A DNA stretch of 64,000 nt. Origin: Helichrysum umbraculigerum (taxonomy: Eukaryota > Streptophyta > Magnoliopsida > Asterales > Asteraceae). Both the position numbers and the translations under genes were made by a program. The notes below the pieces were generated by a model. It had not been told where the DNA came from. It was given only the letters and a program-made list of their open reading frames with translations, and ran no database searches. Every line of letters begins with the position of its first letter. The first letter of the stretch is position 1. Location of the stretch: NCBI GenBank assembly GCA_949592205.1, contig CATIUR010000005.1, positions 131,149,277 to 131,213,276 of the forward strand, in the 5' to 3' direction. Below are positions 25,001 to 35,892 of the stretch, in pieces.

Positions 25001-25592
25001 ACGGGCGTTTCTTACTCGTTCCGTGTGAATGTTTTGGATTACATTCATGAGGGGGTACCGATATTTACTGTACGTTAAGCATCAACTATGGGGGCTCATG
25101 GCGATTGTATCAAACGGTTTGCAAGACTTGCAACCACCCACTTATTAAAACTTAAGTTAATGATGAGCATAACCTGTGATCATTAATTACTGGCTGGCTG
25201 TGATTTACAAATAATACATGTGTGTTCAAACTGTTTACTTATTGACAAACCTGTGAGATTCACCAACCTTTTTGGTTGACCGTTTTAGTAATGCTTCTCA
25301 GGTACACAGCATCAGTAGGGATGCCCAGCAGGATAAGCTTACTTAGCTCGAGTCGCATGCATTACAAGCTTGGAGATTTTATTGCATTACTTTTTTTGTA
25401 CTTACTGTTATGTACTAGAATCTCTAGGAAATTACTGAACTCGAGCTTGTATTTTGAACTACTTATGTATTAATGTAATAACTTTTCGAACGTCTCATTT
25501 AGAGTCGTTCACTGTATCCTTTGTGCTTGTGATTATTGATTAGTAACACCCAAAACCCGCTTCCGCAAACCATTAAATTTGGGGGTGTTACA
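22100..25592 (+). repeat. 5' LTR of element C
   Basis: 3,493 bp, TGTAACAACCCC...GGGGGTGTTACA. It includes splice-like signals (CTTGTAAGTT near 22913, ACTCAGGTGAGT near 24720), the CGACGT cluster (23752-23970) and motifs shared with the LTR of element A. Confidence 0.96.
23752..23970. repeat. TACGTCGCA/TGCGACGTA cluster in element C LTR
   Basis: About fifteen copies of ACGTCGCA or its complement TGCGACGT in ~220 bp, in both orientations, often paired as small inverted repeats (CGCATTTAGCGACG-like). A second identical cluster is in the 3' LTR at 30197-30415. Confidence 0.85.
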
Positions 25593-25595
25593 GAT

Positions 25596-25608
25596 TGGTA
25601 TCAGAGCC
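25596..25608 (+). other. Primer binding site of element C (tRNA-iMet)
   Basis: TGGTATCAGAGCC three bases after the LTR end, complementary to the 3' end of plant initiator tRNA-Met. Confidence 0.92.
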
Positions 25609-26455
25609 TAAGGTTATAGTGAACTAGGTTGCATTTAGTGGGCCTAGACTATGACCGTTAGGCAGTATTCCTCATTAAGTATAACTGGTTCAGGAATTAC
25701 AGCATACAAGTTTAATTTAACATAGCCTGATCAACTATGTACAATTAAATGAAGATGATGTGAGTTCTGAAAGGGGTTATGTTGAACAGGAATGCAATAG
25801 TTGACTCTGACCTCGAGAGAACCGGGACTTTTACTTGATTGTGCTAGACACGAACTAGGCAGTTATGTGATATATATATATATACATAGGCCTCTTTCCC
25901 CGATACGATACTCTCTCTCGACTACCGTGAAACTTATTTTTCAACTTACATTAACCAAACGACAACTCGATTCTCGTCATTCTATTTTATTCAACTTTTA
26001 CGAATTCATACGTCTGAAGACTTCCACATCATTATAACTGACAACCCTAGCTAATCGAATATCCTTTGATATGAAGATCGGGATTCTGTTTTATTCGCTA
26101 ACCCTACCTAATTCGACGTTTATACCATTCTACAACGTACCCCACCGTACCGTTATATGTATCCCAATAAAATCATTTTCAACTCAAGTCTCCGTCAGAC
26201 TTCAAATTATACAACCGATTTCTTTTATTCATCAAAAATTTATAACAAACGTATTTTTGTCAAACATGTTACAAAAATTTCTTACAAAATGTTTTATGAA
26301 ATTTTCAAAAATTTCGAAACTGTATAAATTTATTTATAACGCACAAACTTTGAACCAATTTCAACCGTTGACGAAATTTCTTAAATGTACTAAATCATCA
26401 CCGCCATAATTCTTATTCAAATCCTCACATGTTCTTTATTATTGTTTCAAGGAAC
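25609..26455 (+). other. Leader between primer site and gag in element C
   Basis: About 850 bp without a conserved reading frame. It is AT-rich and contains a short TA run near 25871. It presumably contains the packaging signal; none can be recognised by eye. Confidence 0.5.
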
Positions 26456-27547
26456 ATGCCTCCTCGACGTCAAATCATGCTTACTGAAGCCGAAGTAGCG
26501 GGTATAATTGCCCGTAGCGTGGCTCAAGCCCTAGCTACCCGAACATCAAACCCTGGTAGCGAAGATACAGCTACTAACGGACCGCAACCCAAAACTTGCA
26601 CCTACAAAGACTTCCATAACTGCAAACCCTTGACTTTTCAAGGTACTGAAGGAGCGATTGGTCTGATCCGTTGGACCGAGAAAATCGAATCAGTATTCCT
26701 CATCTGTAACTGCAAGGAAGAGGATAAAGTCAAATTCGCCGCCAGCACTTTTTCTGACACTGCCCTAACCTGGTGGAATACTTATGCGCAGACTGTGAGC
26801 ATTGCCGATGCTTACAAATTACCGTGGGATGAACTAAAGAATATGCTGAGGGGCGAGTACTGCCCGAGAGACGAACTGAAACAGTTGGAATTAGAATTCT
26901 GGAATCACAAGATGCAAGGCGACGATATCACCGGTTACACCAACCGTTTTCATCAGTTGGCACTGCTGTGCCCATCCATGGTTGATCCTGAATACAAAAG
27001 GATCGAAAAGTACGTTGATGGACTTCCCGAGCGACTACAAGACTTAGTTACTTCGTCCAAACCGGGAACCATTCAGAGCGCCATTCGCATGGCTCATGAG
27101 TTAACGGCCAATTCTGTCCGCCGTGGCTCGACTTCGACCCCACCTGCGAATAACAAACGTAAATGGGAAGTGATTCCCCACTCATCCAATCCTACCTCTG
27201 ACAAAAAGCCTACAACTGCCAATGCCAGTGACTCAAAGGCTTACAAGGGGAGCAAGCCTTACTGCTCCAAATGTAGTCGTCATCATAACGGCTCCTGTCC
27301 CTGTTCCAAATGCAAGAAATTCGGGCACTTGGCCCAAGACTGTCAAACCAACCCCACTGGTACTGATACTCCTGCACCCAAGACCTGCTATGAGTGCAAT
27401 GGTACCGGGCACTTCAGGAAGGACTGCCCAAAACTGAAACTCCGAACCAACAACAATACGAGAAGTAGGGCTTATGTAATTAACGCTAGGGAGGATGACA
27501 ACCCGAGACTTTGCGATCTACTCAACCCGGGTACGCTCATTCTTTGA
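26456..27547 (+). CDS. Element C ORF1: Gag polyprotein (capsid and nucleocapsid)
   Basis: An intact 363-residue Gag. The start is ATG 26456 (MPPRRQ, a usual gag start in Tekay-like elements), preferred over the in-frame ATG at 26429. Residues ~50-200 are a retrotransposon gag domain (CKPLTFQGTEGAIGLIRW, FSDTALTWWNTYAQTV, LKQLELEFWNHKMQGDD, RIEKYVDGLPERLQDLV). Residues ~260-330 are nucleocapsid: KPYCSKCSRHHNGSC, then two CCHC knuckles CSKCKKFGHLAQDC and CYECNGTGHFRKDC. It forms the virus-like particle and binds element RNA. It ends ~25 residues after the last knuckle, just where protease would normally begin, so a pol fusion is absent. No stop or frameshift is present, in line with the youth of the element. 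Confidence 0.93.
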   Translation: MPPRRQIMLTEAEVAGIIARSVAQALATRTSNPGSEDTATNGPQPKTCTYKDFHNCKPLTFQGTEGAIGLIRWTEKIESVFLICNCKEEDKVKFAASTFSDTALTWWNTYAQTVSIADAYKLPWDELKNMLRGEYCPRDELKQLELEFWNHKMQGDDITGYTNRFHQLALLCPSMVDPEYKRIEKYVDGLPERLQDLVTSSKPGTIQSAIRMAHELTANSVRRGSTSTPPANNKRKWEVIPHSSNPTSDKKPTTANASDSKAYKGSKPYCSKCSRHHNGSCPCSKCKKFGHLAQDCQTNPTGTDTPAPKTCYECNGTGHFRKDCPKLKLRTNNNTRSRAYVINAREDDNPRLCDLLNPGTLIL

Positions 27548-27845
27548 CTACCCGAATCTGTTTTCTCATAAATCTCTCGTTTAATGATTTATATACAACT
27601 GTGTTTTACTCTGTGTGTTTTCTTTGATCCTAAGTACACAATAGGATTAGGAAACGACCGACTACCTAAATTCCGACGACACGATTTGCCTTATACTTTA
27701 GATAAAGTAACCAAACTCCCTTCCCAATTATCTCACACTGGTTGAGACCGGGAACCCGTCTGCTATTCGTTCATTTAACAGATAAATTAATATAACTTCA
27801 CTTACTTGAGGCAAATTCTTAAATAGAACACTTATTTCGTAGGAA
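27548..27845 (+). other. Inter-ORF spacer in element C
   Basis: About 300 bp separate the two genes. It ends in a pyrimidine-rich TTATTTCGTAG immediately before GAAATG, a plausible 3' splice site for a subgenomic ORF2 mRNA. No reading frame is seen. Confidence 0.45.
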
Positions 27846-28433
27846 ATGACAACTCCCTCCGTCAACAACCCTACTTTGGATGATGAACTGCTCAGTGAGG
27901 AACCAACTATGTTTCCTTACCTTCTCGAACTCGAGTGTGATACAGAACACTCCGCTGAATCAGAAATGACACCTGCTGTTACTGCTGCTCCAACTGCTAC
28001 AAAAGCACCAGTTGATGTAACCTTGACTGCTAATTCAGTCAGCCACCTCAACCAAACTATCGATTTGCTGCGAAAACAACTGACTGAAGCACGGGAAGAC
28101 ATTGATAACCTACGACGAATTGCCTTCCAAAATGACCTGCGTATGCGTGAGTACGAGCTACGCTTGTTAGCTTTAGAAAACTCTACCTCATCACCAACTT
28201 CACATGGTACTCCTACTGAAGAGGATACCGATACTGACTGCACCCCGCCTCCAGCAAAAAGGGTGAAGGTTTACTTAGGAAATAAACCCTACTGTTCCCG
28301 ATGCACTCGGCATCATGGAGGACCGTGTACCACTAAGAGTACGAATCCTCCTAAGGTGAAACTCTGCTTCAACTGTGGGAGTGCTGGCCATCTCAAGGCC
28401 AAATGCCCACTACCTTCAGGCAACAAAAATTAG
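27846..28433 (+). CDS. Element C ORF2: coiled-coil and zinc-knuckle protein, undescribed
   Basis: An intact 195-residue protein. Residues 1-60 are acidic and Ala/Thr-rich. Residues ~64-112 have heptad-like Leu/Ile spacing typical of a coiled coil (LNQTIDLLRKQLTEA, LRMREYELRLLALE). Residues 136-142 (PAKRVKV) resemble the classical monopartite nuclear-localisation signal of c-Myc. Residues ~145-187 repeat the nucleocapsid plan of ORF1: KPYCSRCTRHHGGPC then a CCHC knuckle CFNCGSAGHLKAKC. It therefore looks like a Gag nucleocapsid tail whose capsid has been replaced by an oligomerisation domain. It has no pol homology. Possible roles are RNA packaging, nuclear entry or interference with the donor element; all are inference. 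Confidence 0.85.
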   Translation: MTTPSVNNPTLDDELLSEEPTMFPYLLELECDTEHSAESEMTPAVTAAPTATKAPVDVTLTANSVSHLNQTIDLLRKQLTEAREDIDNLRRIAFQNDLRMREYELRLLALENSTSSPTSHGTPTEEDTDTDCTPPPAKRVKVYLGNKPYCSRCTRHHGGPCTTKSTNPPKVKLCFNCGSAGHLKAKCPLPSGNKN

Positions 28434-28532
28434 GGTACGTTACCACCTGACAACTACTTGATTTCAAACACTGTAGGACCTACCCTACTATCGATTACTA
28501 CTTCGAACAAATTTCGGGACGAAATTTTCATA

Positions 28533-28544
28533 ACAAGGGGAGAA
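28533..28544 (+). other. Polypurine tract of element C
   Basis: ACAAGGGGAGAA directly before the 3' LTR, near-identical to that of element A. Confidence 0.85.
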
Positions 28545-31500
28545 TGTAACAACCCCGAAATTAGGGCCAATTTAAAATTTTCCTAATTACTTGTTTATTA
28601 CTTGTATTTAATATGAAATAGGATTAAATACATTACTTACTATATATATATATATGGATGGAATATATGTATATATACGCGTATACGATTCGTACAAATA
28701 TCGTATAAAACTACAATCGTACAAACTTGCGTACACTGATAAAACAATTATTAAATAATGTGAAATTATTTAATTACTTTGATTGTTACTTTATATTATG
28801 TTTATAATATAACGGAAAACGTACGTTTTGATTAAAACGTTACCGAACTCTACGAAAACTCGATAAACCGACAAAACTAAACGAAGTTATATTTTATAAC
28901 TTAGAATCAAGTATTTTATTTAAATACTCCAACAAAAATACCGGGGAACGACTCGTATTTTAAAACGTATATTAATCGCGTATAAAAACTATTTTAACGT
29001 TTAAACGACCGGGGAAACGAACACCGCACGGAGCGCAAACACGGAGGAACAAAATTTGGTGAGATCCACACTTGGTGGACCCCACCAAAAACCGGCCCAA
29101 AGGTGAGGGGCATTAAGCCTCACCTCTTTTCTCCACTTACACACACCACCATCACCATACTCTATCATTTCACTCCCATCTCCTCTCCTCTCTCTCTCTA
29201 CTCAGTTCTCTCTCTCTCTAAAAACCTCCCAAAACCGCCACCATCATTCACCAAATAACACCACTAAATCACCTCGGATCGTGACACGGTTTGGAGCAAA
29301 AACGATCACCACGCGAGCACGAACGTTTCTATCTTTTCGGTTTTGAAAACCGAGTCTTGTAAGTTAACCAAACTCTAAAACTCTTTTAAATACTTTTAAT
29401 TACTCCTCTAGTTGATAATCTAGCTAGATAATGTCCAAATTATACGTAAAAACTCGTTTTTGGAACTCGAAAACTTAAACCGAGAACCACCACTGAAAAC
29501 AGTCCACTTCCGGATTTTTTATAAAATCGTGTGTTCAAAATCAACGAAAACTTTATAAATAAGAAATCTTCGTCTCTTCGTCGCCTACGACTTTCATGAA
29601 GGGCGTTTTGCCCAGAAATACACCCATCTTCGGCTAATACTAGAACTTTGGACTTAGTTCTGTTTGGAACCAAATCTGACCACACTTCACTTTTATTTTT
29701 GTTTAAAATAGTAAACGGACATAAGAAAATACCATAAAATGCAGAAATGAACTTTAGATATATGAGAATATGTGTGATTTTTCGTTAGGCTTGAAATGGA
29801 CTACAAATGGGTTAAATCGAGGGTTGGAACCGAGTCAAGAATCTGAAACAGGAAACCACTAAACTGAGATCAGTCCACTTCTCGAATTTTTATAAAATCA
29901 TACGTTTGAAACTAGCGAAAACTTTCTAAACATAAAATCTTCGTCTTTTCGTCGGCTACAACTTTCGTGAAGAAGGTTTAGCCCAGAAACGCCCTCGTTT
30001 TGCTATAAAAATCAATTTACAAACATATATATATTGTGTCAAAACTTTAGAAAAGATTAACTAAAAACCGACACCTCGAGGACCTCTAGAACCGAAAACT
30101 CAGTTGATAAAGTGATTATTAGCCATAATATGACTTAGGTAAAAGCCTCGGGTCAAGAATCGAACGTTTGACCTCAAAACGTCACATTTTGTGGCCAACG
30201 TCGCATTTAGCGACGTCGCGGCCTACGTCGCACAAAAAAAAATCCCAACGTCGCACTAGCGACGCAGCCTTTTACGTCGCATTAACTTGCGGACGTCGCA
30301 CATAGCGACGTAGACTTTTACGTCGCAAACCGAACCTACGTCGCATTGATTTGCGAAGGTCGCATCATGCGACGTATCACCCTACGTCGCATGCTACGTC
30401 GCATGCTACGTCGCACAAACCAGAACCTTGAAAAGTCATATTTTTACTAAGTGTCGCATTATAGTGTCGCATAATGCCCAGAACAGAAAACTAAATATTT
30501 TCTAAGTGTTGGAACCACTTTTCAACTACTAAATCAAATACGATACTACTTATACCTGAAAATACTATACTTTTGAAAGTATACAAAAATACTTGGATAT
30601 GTACAAGACTATACTAAACTAAACGTGAGATTTCACTCACACACGCGTACGGGATTACACTTGGAAATACTTAGGATATTACACTCCAACGAACATACAC
30701 TTGTACATTACACGGGATTACATCCGATACAAACTTACAAGTTCACTCACTAGTTACGTGCTGGATTACACGTTAACTGATACGAACATACATACGAATA
30801 CTTACGAGGTTTCACTCGTACCCTTTGGGGTCTAAGCCCATTGGAACGTACACAAACGATACAGGTTGTAATACAAGCAAACGATCATACGAACATACTT
30901 TACAACTGTACAACTATTACGAATACATAATAATAATGGAAGGAATTATTATTATACTCCGATAACAAACGAACCGTACAACTTTTATACAAACTACGAT
31001 TTACAAACTTACAAACAAACTAACGGACATTAACTAGTTTGGGAACAACTAGCATGGATACTTTACAAGTATTCCATTTACTTACTAAACCTTATGCGTA
31101 TTAGGACGCTAAGGGTTGCTAGATCGGGAATACTACTTGCTTACTTAGTACATCGTCTGCCAGACTCAGGTGAGTCTTACAGCCCCTACTTTACTGTTTT
31201 ATACTCAGGGGTGAGATGCATTACTGTTTTACATGAACACACAAAACTTACTTGCTGCCATGAATTACTTACTGTACGAGATTAACGATACGCAAATTGC
31301 ATGGGTTTACGACTAATCCAATGAAATCCTCCTGAACCATAGTTGTTAGTTATGTGATAAGCGCGAGTTTTAGTATATGGATCCATATGGGACTGACAAT
31401 CCCCGCCCGGGGTAGCACGCACTACCACGAACCGTTCCTGTAGAAACGGGCGTTTCTTACTCGTTCCGTGTGAATGTTTTGGATTACATTCATGAGGGGG

Positions 31501-32037
31501 TACCGATATTTACTGTACGTTAAGCATCAACTATGGGGGCTCATGGCGATTGTATCAAACGGTTTGCAAGACTTGCAACCACCCACTTATTAAAACTTAA
31601 GTTAATGATGAGCATAACCTGTGATCATTAATTACTGGCTGGCTGTGATTTACAAATAATACATGTGTGTTCAAACTGTTTACTTATTGACAAACCTGTG
31701 AGATTCACCAACCTTTTTGGTTGACCGTTTTAGTAATGCTTCTCAGGTACACAGCATCAGTAGGGATGCCCAGCAGGATAAGCTTACTTAGCTCGAGTCG
31801 CATGCATTACAAGCTTGGAGATTTTATTGCATTACTTTTTTTGTACTTACTGTTATGTACTAGAATCTCTAGGAAATTACTGAACTCGAGCTTGTATTTT
31901 GAACTACTTATGTATTAATGTAATAACTTTTCGAACGTCTCATTTAGAGTCGTTCACTGTATCCTTTGTGCTTGTGATTATTGATTAGTAACACCCAAAA
32001 CCCGCTTCCGCAAACCATTAAATTTGGGGGTGTTACA
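28545..32037 (+). repeat. 3' LTR of element C
   Basis: 3,493 bp, the same length as the 5' LTR, with two mismatches found by eye (A at 29555, C at 29945). Confidence 0.96.
30197..30415. repeat. TACGTCGCA/TGCGACGTA cluster, 3' LTR copy
   Basis: Identical by eye to 23752-23970. Confidence 0.85.
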
Positions 32038-32042
32038 TTTAG
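32038..32042. repeat. Target-site duplication of element C, right copy (TTTAG)
   Basis: Matches 22095-22099. Confidence 0.95.
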
Positions 32043-33038
32043 TCACATAAACAATTACTTCACGTGACCATATAGTGGCATATGATTTAGACACAAAAAT
32101 AACATTGTATGTGACCAATATAAAACTTAATGATAATTGATGTCCATTTTGGCTCTAAAAATAGCCACATGAATATTTCACAAAGTGACTGTTGTGAATA
32201 TATTCGTCACATACAATCAGCTTAAACGTGACCATAAACATCATTTGGTTACACATTTGTGAAATGGTGTGGCTATTGTAAAGCCAGATAGTCACATGAT
32301 CTTGCTACAAAATACTGTGACTATACACACTAGCTTTTCCACATTCTAACACATACTGCACATATGGTCACATAAAAAGTTATGTGACCATATGTTCCTG
32401 ATTTTGGTTACACTGAAATTATGTGTGACAAACTCGACTACATGATTTAGTCACATTAACAATTGCTTCATGTGACCATATAGTGGCATTTGGTCACAGT
32501 GTTCAAGAGTGTGACAAAGATTCGTCACATTTAATTTGTATAATGTGACTAATTCATCGAACTTACTCTTCATTTGTCACGCATTCCAAATTCATATGTG
32601 ACTAAATAATCAGCAAAAAAATAACAGATCCCTTTCGCCACATAAATGTTCGAACGTGTGTGACTAAATAATAACGTGCTTTTTATTTTCGTACCTATAG
32701 TCACACAAATGTTCGAATGTGTGACTATCTGATTTCGAGCATGTGTGACCAAAGCCTCATTTTGTACTAGTGTTAATATGAAAACATTCAACCAATTATT
32801 TCAGAAATAATATCTAAACGTATAAATCATTAATAATAAAGACAACCATAATTCCTAAAATAAAAATTCAATAATTGCCAACCAAGCAAATAACACAAGT
32901 CTTAAAACAGAATGAAATCATAACTAATAATAAAATGAAAATGCAAATGGTAATTTGAGTTTTATGAATGTCTTCATGGTTGATGAACCCATTCTCGAGC
33001 CATTGCAGAAACATAGTAACCATTGGGTAACGTAAAGG

Positions 33039-34349
33039 TTATAGGGATTCTTTGGTAGGTGGAAAGATTCTTAAAAGGTATTTAAACATTGTTTTGGTAA
33101 CATCATGAACCTCCGCAGTGTAATCTTCAAAATATTTGTGATGTTCTTCAGCTGCTATTTGCAATTCATAAAACTCTCTCATCATTTTCTTTATTGCCTT
33201 AGCAACTAGTCCTTCCTCATCAATCACCTTGCATCCATCTTCCTCCTTAATTTCACGCTCTTGATGCTCACGTCTTAATTCATCTATAAAACCATAAAAT
33301 CCTAAATGTAAGACCTCATATTTTCCAACCGTAGGAAATCTAACCACTTCTTCAATTTCTTTTAGCAGTAGTTGTATCAACCCTTTCTGACGTTCAGTGA
33401 ATAGCAATCCTGAAAATTTAAAAATATTCATCATCTTAGTATAAATTTGTGATAACCCTAAGTGAAACAGATCTATATGACAATAGTGATGTACTCCATG
33501 AAATATCGACTTAAGCTCCATAATCACATAATTTGCCATGTTAACCAACGCCACTTCATATATTCATTCCGGAACTTTCCTTCTCTGCTCATCTTGTGCT
33601 GGATAGTACAAATCATTAACTATCTGTTGCACATAAAACTCCACCGTACAATCCACATAATAAGTACTGCAATTCTCATAATCTTTTTGTTCCATCAAAC
33701 TTATCAGCTGCTGCAATTCTTCTATCAAACTAATATCTACCATCTGAGTTGGATCTCCAGTTGTCCAATCAATCTGATTCCTAAAAGATTCTAATAAACT
33801 CATTTGTTTATCAGAGTAAGGAAACGGGTATCTCGTTAATGCTCTATAGACACATAAATAAAGAATCTTCTGACCTTCAAAGAAATCTTCCTCCTGAGCT
33901 TCTTGCTGGTAGAACATATCTCTCAGTTCAGTTACATATTTGTCAAAATAGTTCACCATTTGAGAACGATTAGGATCATACCATTGCTCATATTCTCTCT
34001 CAATTTTCTCAATGATGCGTTTCTGTTCTGGTGTAAACTTAATAGTCGAAGCCCTAATGACAGCCATAATATTATAAGTATCATCCTTACCAACTTCTAA
34101 AATCTGAATCATTCCATCTCTAGTATCTATTACTGGCACAGGTAACCTTTCTCGATCAACATCCTCATCATCAGAACTATAATCTAAATCAACCTCTCCA
34201 TTTTCAGACATATTTTCTAAATCTTCTTTCTCATCTTCAGATATAATGTCTAGTGTAGGGTTACTAAATAGCTTAAGAGATTGTTTATCAATGCTAATAT
34301 CCTTGCATTCCACAGTCTCATTCAAAATTTCCATTTGCTTATTTTCCAT
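33039..34349 (-). pseudogene. Element E protein: uncharacterised helical protein sharing a domain with element D, one internal TGA
   Basis: A 437-codon frame starting MENKQMEIL, interrupted once by TGA at 33564-33566 (between VPE and IYEVALVNM) in the same frame. The N-terminal ~90 residues are acidic (EDEKEDLENMSENGEVD). The centre has charged helical segments. Around residue 175 the block YRALTRYPFPYSDKQMSLL, then RNQID, matches YDVLMGSAFPYSIKQMEML, then RNIED, in the element D protein. The segment after the stop is again helical and charged, ending FPPTKESL. I recognise no catalytic motif. It is the only gene of the element, so it may be the trait retained for trans-mobilisation. With the TGA the copy is probably inactive unless the stop is read through. 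Confidence 0.65.
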
Positions 34350-34742
34350 TTTACTAACAGTTAACGAATTCTATATACACACATTACCACATAGTTTAGA
34401 ACTTATAGAATTTAAATAAAACATAATATACAAATAACATACAATTATGTAATTATACATGTTTACAAAATTAGTCAAAAGTCCTCGGTAGCTCCAAAGA
34501 TTGTACACAAAAGCGGAGAAATAGGTCAGCGCGAAGCTTATTAAAAACCTATCTCTTTCGAGAAGCACCTTACCTCTTAAAGGAAGCAGGGCTTAACTCT
34601 CCTTATACCTTTATTTTTGTTAGTACTCCCAATGGATGAGCCGATTTTTCGATTGACTTAATTATACAAAAATTTACAGGGAAAAATTAAAAATTTTAAA
34701 TTACCGCTCCCCGGTAGAACAAAAGTCCAACCAGTTAAGTGT

Positions 34743-34760
34743 TCCCCGGCAGCGGCGCCA
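34743..34760 (-). other. Primer binding site of element E (tRNA-Asp type)
   Basis: TGGCGCCGCTGCCGGGGA on the minus strand, identical to the site in element B, with the six-base AGTTTT spacer seen in element D. Confidence 0.88.
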
Positions 34761-35777
34761 AAAACTTGATGTGCGTAAAGTATATGCAAATAAATTCATA
34801 ACAAGTTTTAAATCAAGGATATACTAAATAAGACTTTATCACACAATTCAGGCAAACATGACCTGTTCCTATAATACATATTTTACAAGTAAATCCAGGT
34901 ATCGAACACAGGGAACGTTTATTAAAATAATTAATTTATTCCACAATTAATATTACAATTACAATTAATTACAATTAATATTACAGATAAGGGGGGTACG
35001 TTTTAATTCCGTATGAATATATATTTATATTTACTTTTGATATCGAACTAGGATATACAAGACAATTAAAGTATTAAAGAATTATTTAAGCAGAATAAGG
35101 TAGATAGAAGATATATATTATCTAGACTAGCTATGTTGTATTATTATTATTATCCTATATGTTTATCTTTGTCAGCCAATTGATCTATGTTGAAATATAA
35201 AAGTAGATAAAGGCCTTGGTCAAGCTCAATATCCTAAGATTAAGCTCTTCAATGTATTAGTAAGGTTAACTAACTTCAAGGTCTCGAATGTTATTACCTA
35301 ATTAATTATATTTTAATAGTAATAATTATAACCTATCACCAAGTTCTCGTTTATCTATGTATAATTATAACGTTAACCTAAATTATTAATCAATATCAAG
35401 CAAAAGTTCTCTTGTCAAGAATATCATAATCATATAATTAATATAGATATAACCTTAAGTAAATATTCATAGAATCAATTAACATAAACATATAATCAAG
35501 TAATTATACAAACATCATTCATCTAAACAAATATGTTAAAGAAATAATCAATAATCATTGATAATATAAACAAGATTCCAAATACAAGTAAACAGTTATT
35601 TATCAAGTAAAAGGACTTAGAATACAAACCAAAGATATTGAATTACCCCTCGTTAGGTTTGAATGTCTTCAATCCCTAGCCTCCTAGCCTCCAAATTCGA
35701 CTTAAAGTCGTTCCTTAACCCTAATAATCGACTTTTACCTCTAAAATTCGTATATCCCTAAACCTAAACCGTAGCCT

Positions 35778-35787
35778 CTATTTATAG
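35778..35787 (-). promoter_or_regulatory. TATA box of element E LTR
   Basis: CTATAAATAG followed by AGG on the minus strand. The palindrome cluster starts less than 10 bp upstream. Confidence 0.68.
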
Positions 35788-35794
35788 TTTTCAG

Positions 35795-35892
35795 AACCGC
35801 CAGTCCAACCGCCGGTTGGGTTAACTTACTCTCCAAGTCCAACTCCACGTCTGAAACCGCCTTTGATTAAATATATTAAACCGCCGGTTGGT
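35795..35892. repeat. Palindrome cluster in element E LTR
   Basis: Two CCAACC/AAACC-GCC-GGTTGG palindromes and two half-sites (GAACCGCC, GAAACCGCC) within 100 bp, directly upstream of the TATA box in the direction of transcription. Confidence 0.75.

Larger units (their letters stand above)
22100..32037 (+). mobile_element. Element C: young, pol-less LTR retrotransposon with two gag-type genes
   Basis: A 9.9-kb complete element: two LTRs of exactly 3,493 bp, tRNA-Met primer site, gag, a second zinc-knuckle protein, polypurine tract and a perfect TTTAG duplication. I find only two LTR mismatches (23110/29555 and 23500/29945), so insertion was very recent. There is no protease, reverse transcriptase or integrase; only a vestige of the pol 3' end (the FGTKFS-like region) remains at 28505-28530. 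It must be mobilised in trans, probably by a Tekay-like relative such as the family of element A. Confidence 0.95.
21455..32772. mobile_element. CACTA-like element or array, left end missing, split by element C
   Basis: The right end reads, on the minus strand, CACTAGTACAAAATGAGG, a CACTA-type terminus. Many subterminal GTGACTA/TAGTCACA words follow. The body is made of two to three long tandem units of ~330-410 bp that each start near ATTTTGGCTCTAAA (21461, 21871, 32146). Element C is inserted in the second unit with a TTTAG duplication. No matching left terminus and no transposase is visible. Confidence 0.6.

Noticed and set aside
27917..28243. 108-codon minus-strand frame
   Set aside because: Antisense shadow of ORF2 of element C.
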